DNA of 28,450 nt from Hondaea fermentalgiana (Eukaryota > Sar > Bigyra > Thraustochytrida > Thraustochytriidae), in contig NPFB01000153.1 of the NCBI GenBank assembly GCA_014084085.1, forward strand, positions 1 to 28,450, written 5' to 3'. The number at the start of each line of letters is the position of its first letter. Within the stretch, counting starts at the first letter, position 1. Positions 7,854 through 18,154 of this stretch are shown here, piece after piece. Under the pieces are notes generated by a model. That model saw only the letters and a list, made by a program, of their open reading frames with translations, was not told where the DNA came from and did no database searches. The translations under genes and the position numbers were made by a program.

Positions 7854-9911
7854 CTAGGTTGCAACTGGAGCCGAAGCTGCTGGCGGCGTGGCAGCACTTG
7901 TCGGAGGCAGCTTGGCCAATACCTTGGTATCATACTTGCGCCAAGTATCGAGAGCGCGCTGTAGCTGATCACGGATCTGAAGAAGTAGCATCGCCACACC
8001 GCGGTTACCTTGTCCGCGCGTATAGTTGCGAAATTCCTCGTTGCGTTCCTGAATAATGCCAAGCTTTTCAACAATTGTCTTGACGCGACGCAAAAGTCCA
8101 CTCTGCGCTCGCGGGTCACGATGTTTGACCAGCTCTTGAAAGGAGGTCCAAAACTGCCGTCGAATCTCATTACAGGCGCGAAAGACGCGCAAGAGCTCCT
8201 CGTGATCCGGAAGCTGTGATAGCTCAGTAAAGTTTTCGTCACCACGCCGCTCGTTGTGCGAACCAATCACGTGCTGAAGCACGTCCAGTGCCACCTGTGA
8301 CTTTGGCAAAAGGGAGCGCAGCTCGCCTGCCGTCCAATTACCGACGGTCGCGTTGACAGGCTCCGCGCTGCCCTCCCCTGCGCCGGAATCCGTCTCGGGT
8401 TTCGATGTCGCATGACGGATTTGCTGTCCTCCACCGCCAACCGCAAGGTATGCATTGGATTGCGCATTGAGCTCGAGCGGGACTGGTTGCGGACCGTGCC
8501 TGATGCCGCCGGCTTCTTCGAGATCGCGAAGAATATCCGCCTGGCGCTCAGACTCTTCCATGCGGCGAATTCGCTTCGCCGCACGAAGTCGATGACCTTC
8601 GCTCTCCTCGTCGGGCAAGACTGTTTGAGCGTGCCGATTGTATCGAGACATGAGCGGCCCTGACTCTGCAGGGAGCGCATCGAGCCGTTTGACGTCCTCG
8701 ATGGTGACCTTGCGGCCGAGACGCTGTAGCTTGCGGCGAGTCTTGGCCTCCTTCTCTGGTTCAGCCGGGTCACGCTGCACAATTCCAAAGCCGGCACGTT
8801 CAGCCATGCCAACAGCGGCTAATTCGCTCGCGGTGCCGCGGGCACTATCGTTGAGTGTTTCTAGCAAATCAACGCTGGGGGCCACCTGGGGCAAATCATG
8901 AGGATGGTTGCCACGATTGTCCAAAGACAGACTGTGTTTCTTCGTGGCACCTTCTTCACGTGCGTCATCGTCATCATCATTAAAGTCACCAAAGAGCGTG
9001 ATCGCAGCTTGAACGTCGTCGCTGGCAAGCATCTCGGGTCCAATCTTCCACATTGGCGGATGGTACTTGGAAAAAAAGTACAAGTGCCAAAAGCGCTCCT
9101 CGGTGTATTCTTTGCTGCTTTGCACCTTTTCCTGATACAGTCGATGTACACGGCGATGCTCGAGGAATATCCGCTTGATCACCTCGGGAGTAAGAACATA
9201 GGTGATCTCATCTTGGCTCACCGCCGTGGGTTCCACGTCTGCAGTCAGTCCGGTGGACAGCCCGCGAGACTGCATTACAGCGCGTTGTTCCTCCGTGACC
9301 TGACTCTCGCGCGCCTCCCAGAACTCTTTTGCTGTCATTACATCAGGCACTGTCGCAAGGTAGACATCGAGTAAATCAGGACTGACTTCCAGAAGTTGGC
9401 GACGCGCCAAGTTTGTCTGTGCGGACACGTCGGGGTCATCTTCGATGTCGGCGAGCGCAGCGTTCAGGTCCTTTGGGCGACCGTACTTTTCAAAGTACTC
9501 GGCGCCTTCCGAGGCGTGCGCTGGAGAGCCACCGGCGGCGCTCCCACCGGGCATTGAGGTCGGCGTCTGAGCGCCGCTTCGAGCCGCCATTGCGGCCTGG
9601 TTAAGCTCAGTGACTACGGTCCGCGCAGCATTCTGTCGCGCTCCGAAGTTAAAAATGCACTTTTTGGGCTTGCTACGCCCTGTCACTGACCGAAGCACCT
9701 GCACAAAGTACTCGGAGATGTTGTTACCGAGTTTCTCGTCCATGAGCTCGCTTCTCGTTGCGGTGAACCCATGTTGCGTCTCTGTCGAGTCTGTGGGAGT
9801 AAACGAGAGTCGGAGTTCCTCCTCACCGTTGCCGTCTGAAACCTTGAGCAGCCCAGACACCCACGTCTTGCCCGCGCGTAGCTTCACATCGCTGTACTCA
9901 TATTGCACCAT
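7854..9911 (-). CDS. GTF2H1: TFIIH core subunit p62 (GTF2H1/Tfb1)
   Basis: 685 aa, longer than human p62 (548). p62 is a structural core subunit of TFIIH, acting in RNA polymerase II initiation and nucleotide excision repair. Residues 1-105 have the strand pattern of the p62 PH domain. A Ser/Gly/Ala linker follows, then two BSD domains: the first around 165-205 (VMTAKEFWEARES), the second around 238-285 (LTPEVIKRIF, then EERFWHLYFFSKYH). GLSTGLTADVEP (about 217-228) between them matches the linker seen in animal p62. The C-terminus (EIRRQFWTSFQEL, later LQRALDTWRKYD) matches the p62 helical C-terminal region. The frame is open further upstream only from a TTG at 9995; ATG 9911 is the first and directly precedes the PH-like domain. 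The extra length is mainly low-complexity insertion. It diverges from MON2. Confidence 0.92.
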   Translation of the reverse strand: MVQYEYSDVKLRAGKTWVSGLLKVSDGNGEEELRLSFTPTDSTETQHGFTATRSELMDEKLGNNISEYFVQVLRSVTGRSKPKKCIFNFGARQNAARTVVTELNQAAMAARSGAQTPTSMPGGSAAGGSPAHASEGAEYFEKYGRPKDLNAALADIEDDPDVSAQTNLARRQLLEVSPDLLDVYLATVPDVMTAKEFWEARESQVTEEQRAVMQSRGLSTGLTADVEPTAVSQDEITYVLTPEVIKRIFLEHRRVHRLYQEKVQSSKEYTEERFWHLYFFSKYHPPMWKIGPEMLASDDVQAAITLFGDFNDDDDDAREEGATKKHSLSLDNRGNHPHDLPQVAPSVDLLETLNDSARGTASELAAVGMAERAGFGIVQRDPAEPEKEAKTRRKLQRLGRKVTIEDVKRLDALPAESGPLMSRYNRHAQTVLPDEESEGHRLRAAKRIRRMEESERQADILRDLEEAGGIRHGPQPVPLELNAQSNAYLAVGGGGQQIRHATSKPETDSGAGEGSAEPVNATVGNWTAGELRSLLPKSQVALDVLQHVIGSHNERRGDENFTELSQLPDHEELLRVFRACNEIRRQFWTSFQELVKHRDPRAQSGLLRRVKTIVEKLGIIQERNEEFRNYTRGQGNRGVAMLLLQIRDQLQRALDTWRKYDTKVLAKLPPTSAATPPAASAPVAT

Positions 9912-11180
9912 GGTCTCTTTCGCTTGTACAGAGATGGGACACCCGAGGCCAGACACGGACTCTTGATATTTCGCTTGCGTGCTGCCTGCAGTCAAGCTAG
10001 TCTCGACTCCAGATCAAGTCTAGCTTGGCTTGGCTTGGCTCGGCTTGGATTGCGGCACCGACAAGCTGGAAAGCACAGATTCTTGTCGAGTGGCTCGGGG
10101 AGAGTCACCGCCTCAGACGCACGTTCAGCCTCGGCCTTTCAACAGGTTCTGATCTACCTTTACCACAAGATCATACGCTCGTTCGCTCGCTCGGTTGCTC
10201 GCTCGTTCGCTTGCCTGCGCTACTCCCCTGCTCCTTCGCGCCACGCCAATCTCGCGCGTCGGCCGCTACGCTCTTGCCGCGGCGAGGCTGGCCGGGATCT
10301 TATCTTATCTTGCTCGCTCCTCGCACCTCGGCGCCGAAAGTCTCCTTTTCCCGCTGGCCTCGTCTGGCCTCGTCTGGCCTTGCCTCGTCTCGTCCCCGCG
10401 CGACGTCTCTCGCCCGGTCGCGGCGCCCGCCCGCGTCCGCGTCAAGGTTCTGCGCGCCCAGGTCTGCCAGGCCCGAGCCGTCGCGGGTTTCTTTCAAACA
10501 ATGCTCTTGCGCGGTGCTTCTTGCTTTTTCAAACCACGCTTTCTTTTCAAAACGATGTTGCAAGCGAAGAATGGTTTCAAAAAAAAAAGGCATTTCAAAA
10601 AGGCTTCACAGTCAAACTCGTATCCTCGTCCCTCTTCGCGCGGCTGCGCCGGGGCCTGCGAGGGCCTGCGCGGAGGCGAGTCGAGGCGAGCGCCAGGCGC
10701 GGAAGGGCAAGGGAGAACCGGGACCTCGGCCCGGCCAGGACCGCGGCGCCTGGGCCGGCCGGCATCCCTTGCTACGAAGGCCGTGCCGCGGCTGCTCAAC
10801 ACGTTCGAAATTAGAGCATACAGCAACTGGACTTGAGTTGACTCATCGTCTCTCGTCGCCGAGGACAGCGGCACCACGTCGGCGCCTCACGTGCGCGCAA
10901 TATATATAAAGAGAGGGAAGACGCAAGGCGACGCCAGCGCAAGCGAGCGAAACACAGGTGATACAAGCCTTTACTTGCGCGGTGTCTTGGAAAAGCCGCA
11001 AAACTGGGCTTTGTTCTAGCCCAGCAGGCTCGAATCGCCACGTCGGCAAAGTGACAGAGCCCGCTGACATCGCAATCCTCAAAGGTGTTAAGGACTCGTA
11101 GCCTAGCAGCAGTAGCAGCAGCAAGAGCGACCTTCTCGAAAGGCGATCGGCAAAGACGGCACAGAATATACACAAAACCA
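9912..11180. other. Divergent promoter region between the p62 and MON2 genes
   Basis: This 1.27-kb stretch is rich in degenerate pentamer and octamer repeats: TTGGC units at about 10025-10049, CGTTCGCT-type units at about 10180-10225, and GGCCTCGTCT units at about 10355-10385. It also holds a cluster of five TTTCAAA motifs (10492-10599), a CACGTG palindrome at 10888-10893 and a strong TATA box at 10901-10910. Frames of 200-300 codons overlap here in three registers and are Arg/Ser/Ala/Pro-rich, so I treat them as noncoding. Confidence 0.7.
10888..10910 (+). promoter_or_regulatory. CACGTG box followed by TATA box, probable MON2 core promoter
   Basis: CACGTG at 10888-10893 is followed 7 bp later by TATATATAAA at 10901-10910 in a GC-rich surround. 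Initiation about 25-30 bp downstream would give a MON2 leader of roughly 240 nt with no obvious need for an intron. CACGTG is the classical bHLH/bZIP palindrome; which factor binds here is not known. Confidence 0.6.
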
Positions 11181-14100
11181 ATGTCGGGCACAATCACGCA
11201 GCTGGAGAATGATCTGCGCACGCTCGCAAACGAGGCGGGCCGCAGTCTATCTGCTGTGAGAGAGGCCGCGCAAATTGGTCTCGCAAAGCTCACTGCCGCG
11301 AGATCCGAATACGCAAGCTTTGCCGACAAGGTCGCGCAGGGTGAACCTGTACAAGGTCGTCTTGAGGATGTCTTTCGGCCGTTCCTGCTCGCTTGCAATC
11401 ACCACAATGCTCCTATTAAACTCGTAGTCGTGGCTCTCAGCTCCATTCAGCGTCTCCTCCATGCGGATGCGCTTGGCCCCGACGAGCGGCTTCATGTCAT
11501 GCACGTTCTGCGCATCCAGGCGCAGCGCGAGGTTCGACACTACAAGGATATTGAAGTCAAAGTCGTGCAGACGCTGCCGCTGCTCATCATGTCCAAGGTG
11601 CATCCTGTTCAAGAGGATCTTCTGCTCGAGACAGTCGGTCTGTGTTGCTCAATTTATGACCAAGATCCAGGACTTGCGTCTGCGGCGCTCACACAGATTC
11701 TGACAAGCGTCTTTGAGCGCGTCGAACAAGCTGCAAAGGAAGATCCAACGACGCTTTCGCCGCTGCAGTCTCGCAACCTCGCGCAGAATAGCGTGAGCGC
11801 CATGCACCTTCTTGAGGAGCTCACCCAAATTATCGAGCGCGGTGCTGCCGGGGGAAGCCTTCCTTCTCGCTCCGCATCCATGGCGTCGTACGGCTCGAGC
11901 ACAAGTAGCGGTAGCTCTACGGGAACGTCCGCGTCAGGACGCATCTCGCCTTTCTTTCGCACAGGGACTTCTGGGCGATCTGGATCTGCAGGGCCAATCA
12001 GTGGAAGCGAGGCCATTGGAGCCGCAGGGACCCATCTGGCTTCGAACAGTGGTGGACACACAAGCCTTCCCGACATGGATGCCTCCCGTGATCCGCAGCG
12101 CCAACAGCAGTTCGGGGCCCCGAGTGCAATCCGGCGCATGCCTCGAAGTTTGGCGCTCGAGTTACTCGAAACGATTCTATCCAATCACGCGTCGCTCTTC
12201 CTCCTTGGCGATGAAGCGGGGCCGTACGCAAACTTTGTTCGGACGAGAATCTGCCCCGTACTGGAGCGCGCTTTTGGTGGCCGCTGCGATTGGCAACTCA
12301 TGGTGCGCATGCTCCGTACTGTTGTCGTGCTTTTGTGCGAGCTGCGCACTGTCATTCCCGCGCAAGACGTCAAGACACTTTTCAAGACGCTGCTTGATAT
12401 GCTCGATGACGACCCGGGCGCCTCGGGTCTGGCCAAACCTCGATACGTGACACCATTGTGGCACCGCGTGCTCACGCTCGAGACGCTCAACATTTTACTT
12501 TCTCGTCAGGACTTGCTTGGCGAATTGCAGCAAATCATAATGCCAATCATCGACGACCTTCCTAAGGCGTCGCATTCTAGTGCGGTTGCCAACTCTTCAT
12601 CGTTTGCTATGGCAGCCGTGGCTGCCGCAGAGGAAGACGAAGCGCAAGCCACGAATGGATCGGCGCACAGCGAACCGCCACGATCCGTCTTTATTTGCGT
12701 CGTCGACGCTCTCTGCAAGCTCGTCAGTGTCGTCGTCAAGGATCCAAATGTCGCAGAAGGCATCGATGCCATCGCAGCGCGACCCACCAAAGGTCTCGAC
12801 CTTCTAAGTGAGGAAGCCCCGCCCAGCAACCTGAGCGTTTCACTCGTCACACTTTTGGCTGCAGAGTGCCTTGCCTCCATTGCGGATGGAATGGCGCTCT
12901 CGAACTGTATTCTCAGCGGCGGAAATAACGGTAGCGGCGGTGGTGCCGGCGGAGGCGGCGGCAGCGGAGCAAGCGGAAGCAATTCTCAGCCCATGGTCGC
13001 ATCCGTGGTGCATATTGGTAAAGTCAATTCGCGTCGAAGCGACAGTGCGAGCTCGCCCCCGTTGCTCGCGAAAAAATCTTCCTCACTGTTCTTGGCCGGA
13101 GCTGACGATGATTCGGTCGGGTCTGGGTCACCGACTCTGCGTTTAAACACGCCAGAGCTAGGGAAAACGAGGCCGCCCTCGGACCCCGCGGATTCTGTCG
13201 ACGTACGAGATCAGATCCGCGAAGATGCTATGCGGCGTGACACGGTTCGTGAAATGATGATTATCTGCTGGGAGCCAATGCTGCGCGCTTTGGCGTTGCT
13301 TCTCCAGAGTTGCAACAATGAAAATGTTGTGCAGTTTATTCTCAAGGCCTACATGTCCATGACCAATACCTGCGGCATTGTGGAGCTCGTCGAGGCTCGC
13401 AATGCGTTCATTCTGTCGCTGTGCAATTTCTCGCTCCCCAATTGGCACTCTTCGGCGGCGATTGTACCGCAGCAAATGTCTGTGCTCTCTCGAAGCGGAA
13501 AAGAACTTGAACCCAAGCATCTGCAAGCTCTCAAGGCCCTGTTCAACATCGCTCATGGCTTGGGCTCAATTCTGGGCACCGCCTGGCATATTGTGCTCGA
13601 GACATTCGAGCAGCTCGACCACATTATGTTTTGCGTTGCAATCGAAAAGAAACTCACAACTTCGGGGACAGTTCACGTTACAGGCATGGGCCCTAGACCG
13701 GGGGACGCGCGTCATGGTCCCGGAGGTTCCTCCTCTGCCATGTCGAATGAATCAGAGTGGCATCTTGTCGACGACGAAATGGCAATTGTTGAGTCGATGC
13801 TTCGCTTTCTTTTCAACTCGACCAAATATTTGGACGAAGACGCACTCATTCACATCCAGACCGCTCTTACCCAGCTGAGTTTTACTGTCCTCGCGCACAC
13901 CGAGACAATGCGCACAGCAGCCCCGACCGGCTCACCTTCGCGATCAGGTACTGCTCATCAGCGCGCCGACTCTTCCGCGCCAACCGTGCTGCCTTCACGT
14001 CTGCGCCAAGGCGAAAGCGAGGGGTGGATTTCGTCTACGGTCATGAACTTTACGAACACCCTTGCCGATGCCGCCACTGCCACTCTGACATCAGTAACTT

Positions 14101-17100
14101 ACGACGGCGAAGAGGACCCCGATGGCCTGGCGTCTGACGATGAAGGTGACATGCCCGATCTTGGTATTGACCTCACTTTGGAACATCACAAAGACTTTCA
14201 CCCTTCAGCGCATCATGACCCGGCGGCTGGGACACATCCTTCTCCACGAATGCCCTCAGGACCAAGATCCTCGTCCTTGTCCACGGTACCATCATTGTCA
14301 AACTCGCGGGCCGGAGCTCCGAACGACTCGAGTCCAAGCGCGAGGGGCCGCAATGGCCGATCGCTCACTCCGCCTGCGCGATCAAGCACACCGCCGAGCG
14401 CCATGGGCACTGGACTAGGAACCGAAGCGGGCGTCATCGACGGTTTTATTGCACGTGCAACATACCGGAACCCGCCATTTGCCATCGAAAAACTTGTGGA
14501 GACGACGAAACTCAACATGTTTCGCATCGGACTGCTTTGGGAAATGACGCAAAATGTTCTTTCAACTGTCGCCAGCAAGAGTGATCCCAAATTGCGCTTG
14601 TATGGCGTGCATGCAATGGAAGAGCTCGTCACGAGCGCACTCCTATTCGAAGGAGGACCGAACGGAGAGGCACTTTCGAAAGACGCTAGCAACGAAGCGA
14701 GCGGAAGCTCACGCGAGGCCAAGCACGGTGCTGAAAGCTCGTATCCACCTCGTAGCAAGAGCGGGCTCCTTGCTCCAGTTGCCCCCGAAGCTTCCGTGCA
14801 ACGAGGTCTGGGTACAAATGCATCCAGCGAGGCTTCTGTGCCAAGACCAGTGAAAAGCATTGGGCGCAAGGGAGCAGACGGTTCGGCGGCGGTGCCGACC
14901 TCGTACCCGCCGCCGAGCAGTTTGCAAGTGGAATTGATTGAAGGCTTTGCCCATCTTTTGCGCTCTCATCACATTGATGCGCGAGAAGCCACTATTCAGG
15001 CAATGGGCCGCATCATTGGCACGTGCGGGCATTTGCTGGGTGGCGGCTGGCGCATACTCATTGCGGAGCTCAGTCGCGTCACAGGGGTGGTCAAGGCGAA
15101 GACAGACGCGGAGAGCTTTTCCGTCCCAGACTATAAGCGCTCGGATGTCGAAAGGCTTGTGCCGACTGCCTTTAAATCCGTGCAGCTCATTGTTGACGAC
15201 TTTTTGCCTGGTCTTTCTTTGCAGCATAAGAAAGAGCTGGCGCTCTGCATTTGCGCCTTTGGACAGCAGGAGCCTCACGTAAACATCAGTCTGACGTCCA
15301 TCACCATGCTATGGACCATGTGCGATCACGTACAGCGTGCATGTCCAGAACTAGCAGCTGCCCAAAAGGCCGGGGACACGTCGGCGGATCTGGCCGAGTG
15401 TAACACGTTGCTTCTCTTTTGCATGGAGCAGCTGGCTGTGCTCAGTCTCGATCAGCGGCCAGAGGTGCGCAGCTGCGCGGTGCGCACATTGTGCTCGATT
15501 ATCGTTGCGTCTGCGCAAAAGTTGACCAGGGACTCTTGGCGAACGTGCACATTGGGCATCGTGTTTCCGCTTTTGAATGAGATCATTGCAAGAGGCTCGC
15601 AGGCTTCGTCGGATCAAGTCCACGGCGAGGTTCTTGGCCGTTTAAGTCAGAAGCGCGCGCAAGTCCATCACTCACTAGATACCCTTGAGAAGCAATGGCG
15701 CGAGACTATTGTGACGGCAATTCAGGGCGCGGCGCGGGTGGTGCGCGCATGTGTGCAATACTCTGGCGGCACGAATTGGTCGCTGAAAAGTTGGGAGATT
15801 ATTTTGGAGACGATCCGCGGCGTGATGATCAAGCATCCGCCTGCAAAAGTCGGCGTCGCTTGCGCGCGCTCCCTGCAAGAACTCGGCGCGCTCGTCACGG
15901 GGAGCTCCAAGGCGCGCTATGCTGCCGTGGGTATGCAAGTCATCAATGGTGCGCTAGTACGCGTGGATAATCTTAGTCCGGCGCAATTGGCAGCGGCTGA
16001 GGCAGCATCTTCAATGACGTCTAAATCCTCCATTGCTTCGTCGTCGTCCTCTTCGTCCTCTTCGGCAGGAAAAATACCCAATGGAACGCTTGTGCTGCCG
16101 GCGGGCACGCCAGTTCACGAGCTCTGGACGCTCGTGTGGGATGTGTACGAGGGCATCACGGCACGTGTGGATCAGGCTGCTGAGGGAAGAGGAGGAGGCG
16201 GAGGAGGCGCGGCGACTGAGACAACGCCGACTTCTGGGGACCCGACGACAATGAGCTTGAGCGGAGTGGCCTCAGCCGAGGTGGCAACAGAGCTTGTGAA
16301 CGGTATCTGCGATTTGTACTCCAACAATACGGGGTCTGGCATGCTGCGGAGCCGCGAGGTCATGACTGCGGTACTTGATCTCATCCAACGTCTCTTGGAG
16401 TGCTTTGCGGCACGCTCAAAGCATCTGACAAGTCTAGAGCGCGCTGTAATGCGGCTCGTAGAAAGCCTTCCTCCGTTGGAGGATGCCATGTGGCCCATTG
16501 TCTTTAATGTGCTGCGTGCCTTTGCGCGTGGAGATTCAGATGGACATGGCTACTCGACAGGGTTTGCGGACAAGTCGAGGGAGCTCTTTGTTCTGCACTT
16601 TGAGCGTCATGCTCCTTCAGCAGCTCGTGCGCTGGTCTTTGAAGATACCGTACGGGAAGTGCTTTCGCTCGCGTCTGGCGAGGTTGATAACGCGGTGCCA
16701 GAAGATGGACCTGCCTGGGACCTTGCGTCGTTGCAGCCCATCGTCAAATTCGGTTTGAGGTCTCTGTCCACTTGCGGATGGGCAGCGTCACGAGTTCAAG
16801 ACATCTGGATCAGTCTTTTGGACATGTTGCACGCACTGATGCTAGGCCAAGCCCGCCACACAAGCCAGATCTTTGCCAAGCGTGTCGACATTCCGACAAG
16901 GGAAGCACTCGCATTGCTGGATGTAGTCATGGAGGAGGCGCGGCCTCTTGTGGTAGCTTCTTGTGTCCCGAGTGACGTCCAGGCACAGCTCTTCAATCTG
17001 CTTCAAAGCGGATGTACTTTGCAGGACGCGTGGAGCGGCGCCAGCAAGCATGCGGAGGGCGAGACTAATGCCAGCGTCGCCGCCATGGATCGTCTGATGA

Positions 17101-17513
17101 TTGGCCGCGTGTGTCTCGATCACCTCTTGACATTATCGTCGTATGGTTCTTCGGGGTCTTCCGAACTCTCGCAGCAAATATTGATGACGCTTTTGCATGG
17201 CGTCGAGCAAGTAGTAGTGACCTTTTTTGAGGAATCCTGGGAACAACGAGGGGCGGAAGACCAGGCGCGAATGGAAGCCGACGCCGTGGCAATGCTAAAG
17301 AAACTACGCGACGTCGAGTTCAAGGAAGTCCCGCCAATGTACTTAGAGCGCTTTGATCGCGCCACACTTGAGCGTTGCGGAAGCAAGGCTCATTTGCTGC
17401 TGCTTTTGCCAATCTTGAATCGCTTTGTACTCGTGGACAATCGTGAGGTTCGACAAGCCATTTATGAGATTTTAGAAATTGTCAGCAATGGCCTCGTGTC
17501 GGACCGCGACTGA
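11181..17513 (+). CDS. MON2: MON2 homologue, Arf-GEF-related Golgi/endosome trafficking scaffold
   Basis: 2110 aa in one intron-free frame, versus about 1,640-1,720 in yeast and human. MON2 is a peripheral scaffold of the late Golgi and endosomes. It is related to large Arf-GEFs but lacks the catalytic Sec7 domain; I see none here. The N-terminus (ITQLENDLRTLANEAGRSLS, then VREAAQIGLAKL, then LEDVFRPFLLACN) matches the DCB domain, followed by HUS-like and long HEAT-like helical repeats to the end. The extra length comes from disordered insertions: Ser/Gly-rich at about 235-300, Gly/Ser at about 580-602, Ser/Pro-rich at about 910-1110 and 1155-1245, a run of nine Ser near 1619 and a Gly run near 1670. 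The frame extends upstream to 11085, but that segment is Arg/Ala-rich and the family N-terminus starts at ATG 11181. It converges on SPC24. Confidence 0.93.
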   Translation: MSGTITQLENDLRTLANEAGRSLSAVREAAQIGLAKLTAARSEYASFADKVAQGEPVQGRLEDVFRPFLLACNHHNAPIKLVVVALSSIQRLLHADALGPDERLHVMHVLRIQAQREVRHYKDIEVKVVQTLPLLIMSKVHPVQEDLLLETVGLCCSIYDQDPGLASAALTQILTSVFERVEQAAKEDPTTLSPLQSRNLAQNSVSAMHLLEELTQIIERGAAGGSLPSRSASMASYGSSTSSGSSTGTSASGRISPFFRTGTSGRSGSAGPISGSEAIGAAGTHLASNSGGHTSLPDMDASRDPQRQQQFGAPSAIRRMPRSLALELLETILSNHASLFLLGDEAGPYANFVRTRICPVLERAFGGRCDWQLMVRMLRTVVVLLCELRTVIPAQDVKTLFKTLLDMLDDDPGASGLAKPRYVTPLWHRVLTLETLNILLSRQDLLGELQQIIMPIIDDLPKASHSSAVANSSSFAMAAVAAAEEDEAQATNGSAHSEPPRSVFICVVDALCKLVSVVVKDPNVAEGIDAIAARPTKGLDLLSEEAPPSNLSVSLVTLLAAECLASIADGMALSNCILSGGNNGSGGGAGGGGGSGASGSNSQPMVASVVHIGKVNSRRSDSASSPPLLAKKSSSLFLAGADDDSVGSGSPTLRLNTPELGKTRPPSDPADSVDVRDQIREDAMRRDTVREMMIICWEPMLRALALLLQSCNNENVVQFILKAYMSMTNTCGIVELVEARNAFILSLCNFSLPNWHSSAAIVPQQMSVLSRSGKELEPKHLQALKALFNIAHGLGSILGTAWHIVLETFEQLDHIMFCVAIEKKLTTSGTVHVTGMGPRPGDARHGPGGSSSAMSNESEWHLVDDEMAIVESMLRFLFNSTKYLDEDALIHIQTALTQLSFTVLAHTETMRTAAPTGSPSRSGTAHQRADSSAPTVLPSRLRQGESEGWISSTVMNFTNTLADAATATLTSVTYDGEEDPDGLASDDEGDMPDLGIDLTLEHHKDFHPSAHHDPAAGTHPSPRMPSGPRSSSLSTVPSLSNSRAGAPNDSSPSARGRNGRSLTPPARSSTPPSAMGTGLGTEAGVIDGFIARATYRNPPFAIEKLVETTKLNMFRIGLLWEMTQNVLSTVASKSDPKLRLYGVHAMEELVTSALLFEGGPNGEALSKDASNEASGSSREAKHGAESSYPPRSKSGLLAPVAPEASVQRGLGTNASSEASVPRPVKSIGRKGADGSAAVPTSYPPPSSLQVELIEGFAHLLRSHHIDAREATIQAMGRIIGTCGHLLGGGWRILIAELSRVTGVVKAKTDAESFSVPDYKRSDVERLVPTAFKSVQLIVDDFLPGLSLQHKKELALCICAFGQQEPHVNISLTSITMLWTMCDHVQRACPELAAAQKAGDTSADLAECNTLLLFCMEQLAVLSLDQRPEVRSCAVRTLCSIIVASAQKLTRDSWRTCTLGIVFPLLNEIIARGSQASSDQVHGEVLGRLSQKRAQVHHSLDTLEKQWRETIVTAIQGAARVVRACVQYSGGTNWSLKSWEIILETIRGVMIKHPPAKVGVACARSLQELGALVTGSSKARYAAVGMQVINGALVRVDNLSPAQLAAAEAASSMTSKSSIASSSSSSSSSAGKIPNGTLVLPAGTPVHELWTLVWDVYEGITARVDQAAEGRGGGGGGAATETTPTSGDPTTMSLSGVASAEVATELVNGICDLYSNNTGSGMLRSREVMTAVLDLIQRLLECFAARSKHLTSLERAVMRLVESLPPLEDAMWPIVFNVLRAFARGDSDGHGYSTGFADKSRELFVLHFERHAPSAARALVFEDTVREVLSLASGEVDNAVPEDGPAWDLASLQPIVKFGLRSLSTCGWAASRVQDIWISLLDMLHALMLGQARHTSQIFAKRVDIPTREALALLDVVMEEARPLVVASCVPSDVQAQLFNLLQSGCTLQDAWSGASKHAEGETNASVAAMDRLMIGRVCLDHLLTLSSYGSSGSSELSQQILMTLLHGVEQVVVTFFEESWEQRGAEDQARMEADAVAMLKKLRDVEFKEVPPMYLERFDRATLERCGSKAHLLLLLPILNRFVLVDNREVRQAIYEILEIVSNGLVSDRD

Positions 17514-18154
17514 ATCATACGCAACGGCATCTTAGCATTGGAATCGTCCACTTCTTAGAACAACGAAGCTATCTAATCTTATGTAGTGTAGTGGTCTTGT
17601 TGCCTTCGAAAGCTGTGAGCATGTCGACGAGAGAATCGTTTCTGCCTGCTTGTGGCTCGTTCTTGCAAGGCGCCCGGGCGATTCGTATTTCTATCATAGT
17701 TTGTTGATCGTTGATTTTATTATGAGGTGAAGCTAGTGCTCTGCGTGTGCGCGCATCTTCCTTACAGAAATTGGAGCAGTTCTGTCGCGACACTGATGTA
17801 TCACTTGTGAATGGTCACGCAACGATGAGGTGAAGGGGGGCATTCTGGGATCTGCAAGCACATGACGGCGAGATTTTAATTTTTTAAATTGGAAACGCAA
17901 GAGAAAAGTCTCGTTGAACGTACATTCGTGCTCTCATCTCAAGACGTAATGGTGTTAAAGAGTATAGCTTTACGTAGGCATTTTGTTTGTGAGAGCGACC
18001 CGCTTTGCTTTCAAAAAATGTCTCTAACGAGAGGCAAAAGAAACTAGTCAGGCGAAGAGTAATTCATGGATACATTAGAAAACAAAGGAGAAGTAGGGAT
18101 TGCCTCGTCAATTGCATGAAAGAAAAAGGAAAAAGGAGTCCTCCGAAAGGAGAC
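17514..18154. other. Convergent 3' spacer between the MON2 and SPC24 genes
   Basis: This 641-bp AT-richer stretch separates two stop codons and includes an A/T run near 17875-17890 (TTTTAATTTTTTAAATT) that could take part in 3'-end formation. The open frames are short (about 70 codons) and featureless. I see no RNA gene or repeat. Confidence 0.65.

Noticed and set aside
9912..9995. TTG-initiated extension of the p62 frame
   Set aside because: There is no ATG until 9911, which directly precedes the PH-like domain.
10025..10909. Overlapping plus-strand frames of 200-300 codons between p62 and MON2
   Set aside because: Three registers and the opposite strand are open together over degenerate repeats. 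Composition is Arg/Ser/Ala/Pro and no motif is visible.
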